Source of the DNA: Sciurus carolinensis
Taxonomy: Eukaryota > Chordata > Mammalia > Rodentia > Sciuridae
NCBI RefSeq assembly: GCF_902686445.1
Contig: NC_062217.1
Span: forward strand, 171,611,098 to 171,675,097
Direction: 5' to 3'
DNA length: 64,000 nucleotides
In this document: piece by piece, positions 49,890-61,480 of the stretch
Layout: each line of letters opens with the position of its first letter
Position numbering within the stretch: position 1 is the first letter of the stretch
Program-made: the position numbers and the translations under genes
The notes under the pieces: generated by a model
Database searches by the model: none
Told to the model about the DNA's origin: nothing
Seen by the model: only the letters and a program-made list of their open reading frames with translations

Positions 49890-49950
49890 CTCTCACTCTC
49901 CCTCCCTCTCTCTTTCTCTCTCTCCCCCTCTCCCTCCCTCCCTCATCTTC
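49890..49950. repeat. Pyrimidine-rich (CT)n tract
   Basis: Alternating CTCTCCCTCC and CTCTCTTTCTC blocks with no purine over most of the tract. Confidence 0.9.
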
Positions 49951-52640
49951 CTCAAAATTCTTCAGTTCCTGAAGTTTAAACCTAATGCAAATTCTGTCCC
50001 TCTGCTACATTGTTTTCAGCCTCACTCAATTTCTCTGAAACAATGAAACTAAAGCCCAGAATATTCTCATGGCTCACTTCTGAATGGGACACGTGACTTC
50101 ATGACTACCTACATTACAGCCTGTGCCTCTTATTATGAGATCCATTTTATTTTGTCCTGTTCCATTGTTTTCTTTTTTTACTGTATTGTTTTCTTTTATT
50201 TATTTTATTTAAAACACTTCACGTGAGATCCACTGTCCTCACAGATTTTTTCCCCTTGGGAGCGGAGCTGTGGCCAATCTCCAGAAGGTTCTCGTCTTGA
50301 ACAGCAGACCTCACGGCACTGTGCAGGCTCCCTCTGAAGGGGGTTAGGGCCCTGCACACTGTGAACATGGCAGCCGAGGAAAGCCATGTGCAGCTGGAGA
50401 TAGACGAGGTTTCCCCCCTCACCTGCCAGGCAGGGCGTTCCCGTCAGTGTCCTCCGCTGAGTGACCTCAGCTTCCCAGCCGACGCTCTCAGACCTCCTGA
50501 GCCCGGCTTCCACTGGTGCTCTCAAGGGTGCTCCTGACGTTCATCCTGCTGAGCTTCAGCAAGGCCACCAGCTGTCTCCTATTTTCTATTTTTACATACC
50601 TTGCTACCTGTTCGTGAATTTGGGCTCTAAAGGAATGATCTGAGGAGCGTCTGGTGCTCAGGACAGGAAATAAACTTTTCTCTATGCTTTGTATTATTGT
50701 TTTACTCGCCTCTGACATTTAACAGCTTTTATTATTGAATTTTGAAGCCCTTGGTTTTTCTTTTTTATAGTGGAAGTTATAGATTAGATAATTGGTCAAA
50801 TAAGAAAAATTCAGACGCCACAATTTTTTGGAAAACATACTGAAGGGAATGCGTGCACGTGGTGAGGAGGGAAGGTGACGCAGAGCTGGAGCCACACCTG
50901 TGTGGCCAAAGCCTGTGTCGGCAAACACCTTCCCTGACCGGGACTGAGGCCCTTGCCCTTTTCCTGTCCAGACGAGTCCTGCACTTCATTTTCTCTCTGC
51001 CTGCAAGTCTGCTGCATCTTCTAAAGCCCTGCACAGTTTGCTGTCCTCCCAAAGTTACAAAACAATGTCACTTTAAATGATTTAAAGAAAGATAGAATTG
51101 GATTTACTTTGGAGATGCAATCTGTTTTGTTCCTTGAAGGAGTTGATCCTACAGAGAATAAACGCATTGAGACAGCTGGGAGTTGGGATGGTTGAACTGA
51201 AGATTTCTGGACTTTTCTGTGGTATAAAAGCATATGCATTCAGTAGCAACCCTATTTTGAGTTTCAATCTCTTCCTGGGGAAGCAGTTTGCAGTGCTGGG
51301 CAGTGACAGCAAGTGCTACTCCCAGGCGGCCCGGGATCCACAGGAGAAGGTGCTGGTTCTCCACTCTGAATCAGGTTGCTAAGCAGGAAGGCTGGCAGGG
51401 TGGCTGTGTCGAAGGCATTTTTGACTTAGTTTGTCTTCAATTTATGATGGTTTATCAGGACCTGACGCTGCCACAAGTCAAGAGACATCATCATACAAAA
51501 CTAGTTTTATCTTTGTGGTTTTTGAAAATCAGTTTTATCTCACTCAGTTTTTTAAAATAGCCATACAGGTTAATTTTGTTTATGTGCATTATAGCGAATA
51601 TTTTACTATTGCAATGTTGCAGTCGTGCAAATACATTGCAATTATTGCACTGGCTCCGAGGTTAACGTCCTAAAGGAAGCAAATTGTTTAGTTCCAGTCC
51701 ACCAAGGGTTGGCCATGAAGTGGTGTTCAATTACTTGCCTGCTTGGGTAAAGTATTAAATTATTATTAAGCATCATTTTGGTCTTTACTCTCACATGAAA
51801 GAAAGAAAAAAAGGTCTTAGAAGCACAGTTACCTTAGACCACCACATGTCAATGCTGGCTGCATTTCAAAAAAGCTAGACTTCATCTTTACGTGTCTTTT
51901 GTGCCTTGTCTGCCTGAAGGAGTGTGTGAGTGTGTGGTGGACCCAGGGGGGTTGGAAGATGTGTTCGCGTCAGGAGGTAAAAAGCCTTTCCCATGACAAG
52001 CCTGGATCCCACAGGCAGGGGCTTTGGAGGATCTGCTTTGTGCTTCCGGAAGCCTTGGTGCCTTCTGTGCCTTCAGGTCACCCTCCTGAGTGGACACTTT
52101 GTAGAGGGGGTGCCTGGCACCTGGGCGGCTCTCTTTTGCTTTAGGACAGTTCTGGATGTTTCTGCAGACTTTACTTCATTTGAGCGACTGCATCCGTAAT
52201 CGTGCCTTGCTTGATGGAGCCTTCTCTGCGAAGGACTTGGAAGGCACTTTGTTAGTTGGCTGGCTTTGTCACTGTCCTTTTTATTCCCACTCCCTACTTC
52301 CCCTTTCTCCCAAAGCATGGAGAGTACCACTTTGGTCTCCAAACCAACTTCCTGCATCTTACTTCTGTGTTGGTTTCCTGCTTCTTAACCTCATCTTGGG
52401 TGAAGTTATTTCCACTTGTAATAAATGCCCCCAATTAAAAAACGTAGCAGTAATGCTTACTATTTGCAATGAATTAAAAAATACAAAAAACTGACGTATA
52501 AAATCAAAGCCAATCACCTCTCTTTCCCACCCCTTCCTGCCTCCTCTCGGTAACACTGTTGACAGCTTGGTGTGTCCATTTTACACACCTGCCTTCCTGC
52601 TTGAATCTTGTTGTGCAAGCTTTTTTTTTTCAAAGTAAAA
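49951..52640. other. Non-coding stretch
   Basis: No gene recognised. An AT-rich segment at 50090-50220 and T-rich patches are present. Open frames here are short and conflicting. Confidence 0.5.
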
Positions 52641-52915
52641 GAAAACATTTTTATTTCCAGTCATATCAAAATGAGTAAAATCATAATACATTTTAAAAAG
52701 TATGAAAATTTTACTTTGTAAACTGCAAAACATTATTGAAAGAAAAAATTTAAAACCTTAATAAATGAAAATTTTTAATTATAAGTTTTTAAGATCTACT
52801 TAAATTCTAAATAAATATTCATGGTTATGAAGACCAACATTCCCCAAATTGATCTACAGATTCATGGCAATCCCTACCAAAACTCCCAACTATCATCTTC
52901 ACAGAAATAAATAAT
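52640..52915 (+). mobile_element. Degraded L1 ORF2 fragment
   Basis: AACTGCAAAACATTATTGAA, AAATATTCATGGTTATGAAG, CCCCAAATTGATCTACAGAT, TCATGGCAATCCCTACCAAA and CATCTTCACAGAAATAA follow the L1 ORF2 reverse-transcriptase 3' segment. It carries several stops and is not translatable. Confidence 0.8.
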
Positions 52916-53039
52916 GTGCAAGCTTTTGTGTGCATACATATTTCATTTCTGTGGATTTCAAGAGGCTCAGTGTGTTACTGGAAGGGTAGGAGAAAGGTGT
53001 TTTCCTTGTTTGTTGTAAAGTAGAATTACAGTATTCACA

Positions 53040-53504
53040 TTACTCTGCTGGTACCTTTATTTCATTGACAGTGTAACGTGGTTCCATAGGTACAGATTTA
53101 AGTGTTTTGTTTTTTTCTACCAGAATATTCTTTAAGCATTCCTCATCTGTTATAAACCAAAGCCTATGATTTCTCCCTGAGCTTTTGAGAACAAATTTAT
53201 TAGTATTAAATATCTTTGTTGCAAATGTTCCCATGCCTGTTCCTCCTGGTGGAAGCGTGATTAAGGTACTCTTTGCAAGTGAGGTGTTTTGGAGCATCAG
53301 CAGCAGCAAGTAACTAGAGACAGAAAGAACAGGACACATGCTTTGTTTCTGTTTTTCAGAATAGTGATACTGTTCTGATTCTTTAGAAAGATTTGTATAT
53401 CTAGAGTGTTCCCTGAAAGATTTGATTTATTCTTCATAGAGTACTTTTGTGTATTTCTGAGCAGGAATTGAGTTTATTTTTTGGAATCCAATTTTGGGGT
53501 ATTT
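53040..53504 (-). pseudogene. Unidentified coding-like AT-rich segment, possible decayed pseudogene
   Basis: The frame is open for 155 codons apart from one TAA at 53427-53429, bounded upstream by a TGA at 53505-53507 and ending in TAA before 53040. The longest Met-initiated part is 99 codons (start 53339). It is unusual to stay open this long in such AT-rich DNA, and the composition is protein-like (for example TDEECLKNILVEKNKTL). I do not recognise the family. It could equally be chance, or part of an old repeat next to the L1 fragment. Confidence 0.2.
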
Positions 53505-53809
53505 TCAAACTTCTCTTTGGAATATTGACATAATATTCTACATAAGGGAATTGGTCCCATAAGATTGGGTAACACCAAACTGAACAAAATCAAGAACAGT
53601 TTCCTTGTGGAGCTATTTTCAGAACCTAGCATCCATGACATTGGAAAGTGGGTGCAGGCCTTGGCACGGGGGTGTTCCTCTGACCTTTCTCACCAGGGAA
53701 CACACTTTGGGAAACGATGCTCCTTCGGCTGGGATAAAGTGCCTCATTCCAGCTTATCTGTAATGCTGTCATGTTCGCCGGCATCATCTCTTTCTTTTTT
53801 CCATTATTA

Positions 53810-54310
53810 AATCAAACAAACCATGCATATAAGACAAAAAGTGCAAGAACATGGACAGTTTGAAAAATAGCAAAATGGGCCCAAGTGCTGGCCCAACTCC
53901 AGGCACTGGGAGGGTCCTCCTGCCTCAACTGTGTCCCTCTTCCTCCTGCTGATGTGACCTCTGTGTGGATTTGGAGTTGACTGTCGCTTTGCTTTCCTGT
54001 TTGACCCTTTACAGACTGTCTTCAGGCGTAGTCTGCTCTTGCCCTTTATGCAAGCAGAGTCCTGTGATGTGTATTTTCCTGAATGTGCTTCTTGGTCTGG
54101 GGGTTTGCAGTAATCCATGTTGATGGGCACAGCTGCAGTCCATTCATCTTCCTTGCAGAATAATATTCCAGTTTTGGGAATGCATCACAACAGGTGTATC
54201 CCCTCTTCATGCGTGTCCATGGGGGTATTGGCGTTTGCTGTGGGAACAGCGCTGTCATGATTGCCCATCTCACCATTGCCAGGTACACACCTGGTTCAGA
54301 ATTTCAGGGT
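53810..54310. mobile_element. Old L1-like remnant
   Basis: TTTGAAAAATAGCAAAATG, GTAATCCATGTTGATGGGCA, CAGTCCATTCATCTTCCTTG and GAATAATATTCCAGTTTTGG echo old L1 3' sequences (aatccatgttgatg, cattcattttt, tagtattcca). Divergent; the orientation is not assigned. Confidence 0.45.
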
Positions 54311-56640
54311 GGACATCTCCTGCAGGCAAGTGCTTACCCTGGGCAAGGGAGTCCTGTCCTTCTCAGCCTGCAGAGGTCAGGTCTGCATGGGAACAGTGAC
54401 GCTGAGCTCACTGCTTTGATTCAGTTTCCAGACCATGACCTCTTTTCTTGTCCTGTCCGTGTTCCATTTAGGGTGTTGCAGTTTTAAAGGTGCATGGCCT
54501 AGTAGCCCTGCGCTCCCCCCTGAGATCAGAGCACACTCGCAGGATGCCTGTGCTCCCATTTTTGCCATCCACTGCGTTTCCTCTGGACAAATGACTGGAC
54601 AGGTGCTCCATCCCTTCCTTCCATTTCTCTCTTTGACCCTTGCAGGACTCCGTCACTTCCAGCCTCCCTATCAGGACTTCTCTGTGAGACACCCCAACCC
54701 ACTCTCTGCACGAGGGGGCAGGGCATCTCCTGTGCTGAGGTTCACCATTCCCCCATGAGTCCCAGCAGCCAGAGGGGCAGAGTGTATAAAGCTCAGGAAG
54801 CTGCCCTGCCAGTTGCCTCACCTTCCTGCCCCTGCCCCGTGGTCCACTGCTCTGGGAAGGGCTGGGGAAGACCCCACAGTGCAGACGCTGTGGAGAGTGT
54901 GAGCCCGCTCTAGTGCAGAGCCGAGACAGGTGACCAGAATGATTTAGAACAGAAGTCACAGCTGTTTATCAGAAGTCTGGCCCCTGTTTATTTTGAGTTC
55001 ACTCGCTCAAGATGAACAAATAGAGGGGGTTGGGAACATGTCGCCCTACCTTGTTTTTGAGACTCTGAAATAGACAAGATGATTTTAATAATGTTCTATG
55101 ACTGATAGGTGCTTTTATAACCAAATCCCATGCAAAGGTTTGGACCACATTTCCATAAGGTTGACTTCAAGATACACTAGACAGAGCTAAAGCAGAGGAA
55201 GAATACCCGTACCTACACATAGGATGATCGATGGACATTTCCAGCAGTCCATCCAAATTTACTGTGGTAAGAACAAACAACCCAGAAAACAATAGCAGTA
55301 GAAACATTGAAATAATACATGCTGCGAGAGTGGGACTCCCTTCCTCCTTCCCCCACTGTTAGACAAAAGGAACTGCACCACATCTGCCCTGGTGTGTCCT
55401 GAATGTTCCTTAGTGTTTTTCTGCTGAATCGCCTGACCGCTCCTTCCGTCTGAACTGTAAACTAATGGAGATGCTCCTCCCCAGTTAATAGGTTTTAGCT
55501 TTGACAGGAATTTTTTCACAGGACTTGAGAGTGGCAGAATCCCTGAACCTCACGGGTGAGGTTGGCTGTGGAATTCATGAATGAAACTGTTTTCTAGGAG
55601 GTGTTCAGTCTGCGTCCTGGGGATGCAGTAGGGAAAGCCAAAAGCAAAAGCCCTTTGGCCTCAGTCACTTGTGAATTCTTGGAGATCTGTGTGCAAAGGA
55701 ATCATTCATTCTGCACTCTCTGAGGTCCCCAAGTTAGGAATAGCTGCCTGTGAGTTATTCTATCACCCTTCCTGTCGAAATGATATTTGGGTAGGAAGAG
55801 AACAAACAAGTCCTTGAAACCAGTGTGAACACGATGCACTCATCGGTCAGAGATATTCTTCCATCTCTTCAGAAGCATTGCTGGTCCTTACGAGGAGATT
55901 GCTGCTGCTGAGCTGGAGGAATTGACTTCTTTCCCAGTGCGCTGGTCCTGGGAGGAGCCCCTTGGACATTTCCTGATGACTGTTGACTGCAGCCTCAGCT
56001 CTCCATTTGCTGGGGAATGAGGAAGATACTTTGTATCACATGCAGACAAAAGGCTGCTGTTGATAAATTCAGATTTTCCCATTGCAGTAAGAGTGGCACC
56101 CCATCCGGACTGCTCCAAAAGGTTGCTCTTCAGGAAGCACAGGCATGACTCAAAGTACCTTCCACCTCAGGTTTCAAAGCCACGGCCTTTTCTCGTGACT
56201 TTTTAAGGTGGGTGACGTTTGGAAGCCTCAAAAAACCCACTTGCTAATTTTGTGAAAGACTCAGAGTTGTGTCTAAAGTAGTTTTGCAGCAGGCCCGACT
56301 TCGCCTGCTTTTGGGGTGGCTACAGGTCTTCTGCGGTGCAGAGGGCCGGCCAGCACTGACTGCCATCCTTACCATTTGGTGGAAAGCCCAGCCTCCTCCG
56401 CTGCCTGCAGCCCAGGCAGGACCCTCCCTCTTCAGAAGTCGGCAGTGCATTTCACACGGGCCAAGTCCCAGCAGTGGCTCTGCTCTGCCAGGATGCAGAT
56501 GATCACAGCAGAGGACCTTCTCTTTCTGTTACTTTTCTCTGCATCCAACTGTGCTCCCCAGGTGCCACCTTGCAGAGGACCCACCTGTGCGCTTTGAGCT
56601 CCTTTGAGCTTTTGAGCTCCACGTGCAGTTTGCTCCAAAC
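54311..56640. other. Non-coding stretch, nothing firm recognised
   Basis: GC-moderate DNA with overlapping open frames on both strands; none resembles a known family or is flanked by convincing splice sites. Confidence 0.5.
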
Positions 56641-56649
56641 ACATTCACC

Positions 56650-56880
56650 CCAAGCTTTCAAATCTCAGTGCCCTTGGCTCCCTTTTCCCTAAGTGACACC
56701 TCAGATAAACGCCGGTTTCTGGAAGCCTTCCTCCATTCCCTGCATTGCAGCTAGAAGTGCGTCCTGTCCTCCCCAGAGCAAGTTCTGCCGGGGACTCGGT
56801 TGCTTCTCTCGCATTTCCGGATTTGCTGCTTTCATTATTCCCAAGTCCTCTTGCTCTCCCATCTCAACCTGCCCCCTGCA
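56650..56880 (+). repeat. L2-like remnant
   Basis: CTTTCAAATCTCAGTGCC, AGTGACACCTCAGATAAACG and TGGAAGCCTTCCTCCATTCC resemble the L2 segment with 'cacctcctcagagaagccttccctga'. Low certainty. Confidence 0.35.
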
Positions 56881-56935
56881 GTTTATTCTCCTTACCCCAG
56901 GAACACTGCGTCTAAGCTGCATGGTAGGGAATCCT

Positions 56936-57113
56936 CCCAGTTCCTTCTTTCTCTCTTCTCTTCTCTTCTCTTCTCTTCTCTTCTCTTCTCTTCTCTTCTC
57001 TTCTCTTCTCTTCTCTTCTCTTCTCTCTCTCTCTCTCTCTCTCTTTCTTTCTCTTTCTTTCTTTCTCTCCCTCTCCCTCTCCCTCTCCCTCTTTCTCTCC
57101 CTTCCTTCCTTTC
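56936..57113 (-). repeat. Expanded SINE tail: (TTCTC)n / pyrimidine tract
   Basis: About 16 TTCTC units (roughly 56950-57025) grade into (TC)n and CTTT/CCCTCT runs and end directly at the SINE beginning at 57114. In the sense of that SINE it is a (GAGAA)n tail, so it most likely grew from the retroposon's A-rich 3' end. Confidence 0.9.
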
Positions 57114-57296
57114 TACCAGGGACACTGAACTACTGAGTCATATCCCTAGCCCTTTTTATTTTTTATTTAGGGACAGTCATCTTACTGAGTTGCTTAGGGC
57201 CTCACAAAGTCACTGAGACTGGCCTTGAACTTGTGATCCTCCTGCCTCAGCCTCCAGAGCCACTGGGATTATAGGCATGCGCCACCGTGCCCAGCT
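57114..57296 (-). repeat. Full-length B1-ID composite SINE (antisense)
   Basis: Reverse complement order: 7SL/B1 half starting at 57296 (GAGCTGGGCACGGTGGCGCA, GGAGGCTGAGGCAGGAGGAT, TTCAAGGCCAGTCTCAGTGA), then the linker CTAAATAAAAAATAAAAAGG and the ID half (GGGCTAGGGATATGACTCAG) up to 57114. This is the best evidence for a sciurid source. Imperfect flanking similarity (TCCTCCCAGTTCC near 56931 and TCCTCCTGGGTTC near 57296) may be its decayed target-site duplication. Confidence 0.92.
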
Positions 57297-57590
57297 CCTC
57301 CTGGGTTCTTCCTTGTTCTACTCAGTATTTGGCTGCTCCTGGAGAGTGCCCAACTGTGGCCTCCACCGCTGATACCCTTCTTCCTTCCTACCTCTCTTAT
57401 CTAGAAACTATTCAGTCCTGGGGTCCCCAGCACCTCCTGGCAACCACCGTCAGTGTCCTTAGGGTGGCCTCTTCCTTTCCTCAGCACAGTCATCTCCTTC
57501 CTCTGAGTGACCAACTGACAGAGATCAATGCTGGAGGATAAAAATAATCACCCTAAATTTGTACTCAGAGATACTCAGATATTAGATCAT

Positions 57591-58020
57591 TGTGAAGGTT
57601 TGGATATGAGTGTCCCCAAAAGCTGTTATGTGAGATGGTGCAAGAACATTCAGAGGAAATGATCAGATTATGGGAGGAATAAATCACTTGGTGGGTCTAT
57701 CCTCTGGTGGATGAACTGGGTGGTAACTGTAGGTAGGTAGGGTGTGGCTGGAGGAAGCCGGTCATAGAGACGTGCTTTTGGGGTATGCATTTTGTCCTTG
57801 GTGATCAAAGCTCTCTCTCTGCTTCCTGGTTGCCCTGTCCTGAGCTGCCTTCCTCCTCCATAACTGTCCGCCATGATGTTCTGCTCACCTTGGGCCTAAA
57901 GCAATGGAGTCGGTTGACCATGGACTGAACCTCTGAAACTATGAGCCAAAATAAACTTTTCTTCCTTTTAGTTGTACCTGTCTGGTCTTTTGGTCACAGT
58001 GATGCAAAATCAGACTGACA
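57591..58020 (+). mobile_element. Solitary MaLR/ERVL-type LTR, copy 2
   Basis: Starts TGTGAAGGTTTGGATATGAG and ends GACTGACA, about 430 bp, with an AAAATAAAC polyadenylation-type motif near 57946. It shares order and orientation with the copy at 46361 (GGTAGGGTGTGGCTGGAGGA in both). No internal genes adjoin it. Confidence 0.75.
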
Positions 58021-58586
58021 CAGTCATGTAAGAGAGAATGGGGGCTCTGCTTCCATGCCAGTTGTTGTAATGTGCCTCCCATCCCCAGTCTGCCTTTCAC
58101 TCTGCCTTTGCTACTCACGACAAAGTCTTCCCTTGCTTTTCCCTGAGCACGGGCTCCCTGGTCTTCTGATGGCATCTCTTAGCCCCCACCTCCTTCTTCT
58201 TGAGATTCCCAGGTACTCTCATTTCAATTTCCTTTTCCTTCTTCTCTCCTTGAGTGATCTTGGCCCTCTGGGCACTTCAGTGCTACCCGCCCGCCTTTCC
58301 CCCACTGCCTGTCAGCTCCACCTGTGTTTCTCAGGCGAGTTCCTGTCTCACATCCTGGGAGGGGCACTTTTCCTGGTTATTGCTTTATCTTCCTAAGCCC
58401 TGCTTTAAATTGTGAATTTTATCAGCCCAAAATATGTCCTTTATTTTTCTTAGCTATGAGTTAGATTTTTTTCCAACAGTAGGTAATGCTGAAAGGAAAA
58501 TCTTTCTGCCTTAGACATTTCTCTATTTAGGTGTATTTCCTCAGGATTCCCTCCCATAACCAGTGATGCTGAGTCGAAGGTATTTT

Positions 58587-58705
58587 TTAAAATATTTTTT
58601 TAGTTGTAGTGGACCTTTATTTATTTATATGTGGTGCTGAGGACCGAACCAGGGCCTCACACATGGCAAGCAAGCCCTGGACCCACTGAGTCGCACCCTC
58701 AGCCC
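58587..58705 (-). repeat. ID-type SINE with extended tail (antisense), 15-bp target-site duplication
   Basis: TTTTTTAGTTGTAGTGGACC, TTTATTTATATGTGGTGCTG, GACCGAACCAGGGCCTCACA and GTCGCACCCTCAGCC form the sciurid ID variant in reverse. AGTCGAAGGTATTTT (58572-58586) and AGTCAAAGGCATTTT (58706-58720) flank it with two differences. Confidence 0.9.
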
Positions 58706-58720
58706 AGTCAAAGGCATTTT

Positions 58721-59524
58721 AAATGTGCACTTAAACTCATCAGCTTGAGAATTCAGAAGGGTGAAAGAAAAAAAAAAACTAAGTGCAAATTTAAAAGATA
58801 AAAATGAAATGCCACTTATAAAATCAGGAAAAAAACTAAATGTTTATGTATCAAACTAAACGTTTATGTACCAAGTACCATGGTTCACCACGTTTGCATG
58901 CGACCTTTGCCTTTACTTTAAACCACTGGTGGATCTCAGTAAGTGGCTTGAAGTCTGCATTTCCTCACTAAGTTTGAGTTCCGCAGACTCTCTTCCTGCT
59001 AACACCTCTGTTCCTCTCTGTCAGCTACTGAGTCGCCCAGGCCCACAGACCCAGACTGGCTCTTATACGAAAGCAAGCTTTGGTGACAGGGTTCTGGAGC
59101 CTTCATATCCTGAATGTTCTTTCCTGCTGCTGGAAGGTGTTTGGCCCTCAGAACTACATGTTCACTTCTGTTCTCAGAATGAGGCATTTTCCGAAGCCTT
59201 TCGTCGTCAGGTGGAAGAGCTCTCTCAGAAGTGTCTGGAGTCAGGGGATTTGAGCATAGTTGTGGAGGAGGAAGCCTGGTACTCACTGGGAAGGGAAACC
59301 ATGCCCAACCAGGACAGGGGCCTCCCAGTGGCTGGCTGCATCCGTCACGCGTCCATCCTTTCGTCTGTCTGAGCAGTGGGTTTGAGTTCAGGTGTTGCTC
59401 ACGCTGCCGATCTGATCTGCTCACCTCTGAAGACACTTGTGCTTGGCCCTCAGTTTGCTCTTCTCCCCAGCTGTTGGCGTATGGAAGGATAGGAAGCGGG
59501 ATATTTTGAGGAGATACTTGTTCC
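58721..59524. other. Non-coding stretch
   Basis: A run of 12 A near 58769-58780 and a duplicated AACTAAATGTTTATGTA-like segment at about 58831-58872. An open frame of 168 codons at 58866-59372 is unrecognised and has no splice context. Confidence 0.45.
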
Positions 59525-59640
59525 TTCCCTCGTTCACCATGTGTTTTAAGTGCTCAGCCTGTGCCATGTTCTGAGCACTGACCACTTGACTCTGTCCCCA
59601 GTGCCGTTGTTCCCTGTCCTCATGGAGCCATATCATATCT
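59525..59640 (+). repeat. L2/MIR3-like remnant
   Basis: TTTTAAGTGCTCAGCCTGTG, CCATGTTCTGAGCACTGACC and TCCCTGTCCTCATGGAGCC match the common pattern 'gcctactatgtgccaggcactgttctaggcactg...tgccctcatggagc'. Confidence 0.55.
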
Positions 59641-60227
59641 GTGTATCATGGAGCAGTGACGAAAGGCAGGCAGGGAGGCACCAGTGGGAAAGGAGTAGGG
59701 CAGTCCCAGAGTCCCACGTCTGGGACAGGATATCTGGGAGCAGTGGCCATACCACTGGGACACCTGCTGAAACCACCTTCTCCCACTCGTCTCTGTTCCC
59801 CTAAGAGTTTCTTATTTGTTCAGAAACCATAAGGAAATAATGGACGAGTAATGCTTTAGGTATGGATGCTCACATGTTGGCAAAAGCATCTCAGCTGTGC
59901 TCCTTCATGTGGAAGAAGAAAGTTTTCTTATATGCTGGTAACATTTTTCTGAGGGAAAAATGCCATGAGGAAAATACTTTTATGAGACATAAAAATTGCA
60001 GAACATAATTACTCTCATTATTCTAACCAAAGCCTCATTAAAATATTTGAATAGAAATATAATCATAATTTGACTTAATATAAACTAGTCCACATGAGAT
60101 AGCATTATTGATAATATCGTGTCTAAATAGAATCTGCTTTCTTTTTATGTCACTAATATTAGAGACAGAGCACATTGATTCAAAATGGAATCAAGTCATA
60201 AAATTTATGAAGTGCAAAGTTCCTTTT
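59641..60227. other. Non-coding stretch, AT-rich in its second half
   Basis: 59990-60130 is repeat-poor, AT-rich and contains several ATTA motifs. No exon recognised. Confidence 0.45.
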
Positions 60228-60291
60228 TTTCTCTCTTTTTTGTCCCCACCCTTTCTCCCCCTCCCTACCTCCCTCCCTCCCTCCCTCCTTT
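60228..60291. repeat. Pyrimidine-rich (CCT/CCCT)n tract
   Basis: CTCTCTTTTTTGTCCCC followed by CCCTCCCTCCCTCCCTCC. Confidence 0.85.
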
Positions 60292-60640
60292 GTTGGAGGT
60301 GGTGGATGGGCGAGTCTTTAAATTACATCAGTTGATGACTTGCACAGCTTGCTGATCAGACTCAACAGTAGAACACAAGTCTTTTGACTTCTGATTTTTC
60401 CAATGTTCTGCCCATCAAACATTTGATAATCATCTGATTATCAAACTTTTTTGACTGTATCAGCCAAAAATATTCCCTTAACAATGGCTCCTTGTAACTT
60501 GTGTTAAGAAAAAGCAGCATTGTTTCAAAATTCACGTACCTAATGCACTTTCCACAGTTGGTGCCATATTAAATTCTGTCCATTTTCCTATTTTCCCCTC
60601 TAATTTCTGTTACTTCCCAAAGTACAAAGAGTCCTTTTTG

Positions 60641-60958
60641 TGCTGATATAACAAAGTTCCTGAGGCTGGGTAATTTATAAAGAAGAGATTTTATTTCTCA
60701 CAGTGCTGGAAGTCCAAGATCAAAGTGCTGGCAGGTTCTGTTGTCTGGAGAGGGCTGTAGCCAACTTCCAAGATGGCACCCAAGGACTGCATCCTCTGGA
60801 GGGAAGGAACACTGTGTCCTCTCGTGGTGGAAGGTAGAAGGTAGAAGGGCAAGTGATGCAGAGACTGCATGGAGCCTCCTTTATAGGTGCCTTAATCCTA
60901 TTTGGGATTTGGTCTCATCACCTCTTCCTGAATTCTGGAAGGGACACATTTGAACTTA
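60641..60958 (-). mobile_element. MaLR-type LTR (antisense)
   Basis: GATATAACAAAGTTCCTGAG, GGCTGGGTAATTTATAAAGA, TTTATTTCTCACAGTGCTGG, AGTCCAAGATCAAAGTGCTG and GGAAGGGACACATTTGAAC follow the antisense MST/MLT1 LTR order. Divergent and without internal sequence. Confidence 0.75.
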
Positions 60959-61274
60959 CCCAGGACTCTGTTCTAAAACATTATTTATTTAGTTCTCCAC
61001 ATTCAGCAGAGTCTGCTGATTTGTTCTGAGGTTTTTCCTTTTACAGTGACGTGGCACGGAAGTGTTGAGCTGGACGGTGCTTAGCAGGTCCCAGGACTGT
61101 GAGCACACAGCCTTGCCATCTGTGCAGAGCCGCAGTCTAGAGGGGAGGTTCTGGTCGGCACGTGCTGCTGCAGGCTTGCTCACGTGGCTCTTTATCAACT
61201 TCCTCACCTCCCGCTTTGACCGAGCCGCTGCTTGCCATTTGTCTGTGTGGTCCTGCTAGCTCACAGTGTTTTTC

Positions 61275-61480
61275 CTTTTTTTAAAAAAAATTTTAATTGT
61301 GGGAAAATAAAGATCACATAAAATTTGCCATCTTAACTGCTTTTAAATGTGCAGTGACGTAGTGTTGTGTATAATGTGCAATTCTGTGCAACTCATCTCC
61401 AGGACCCTTTTCATCTGGCAAGACTAGATCTCTGCACACACTTAACAACAGCTCCCATTTCCCCTTCTCCTCCACCATTC
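61275..61480. mobile_element. Ancient L1-type segment
   Basis: TTTTAATTGTGGGAAAATAA, CATAAAATTTGCCATCTTAA, CTGCTTTTAAATGTGCAGTG and ATCTCCAGGACCCTTTTCAT follow the common mammalian sequence 'taaaatttaccatcttaaccatttttaagtgtacag'. I assign it to old L1 only tentatively. Confidence 0.55.

Noticed and set aside
58866..59372. 168-codon plus-strand open frame
   Set aside because: No recognisable domain, overlapped by a long antisense frame, and no clear acceptor or donor.
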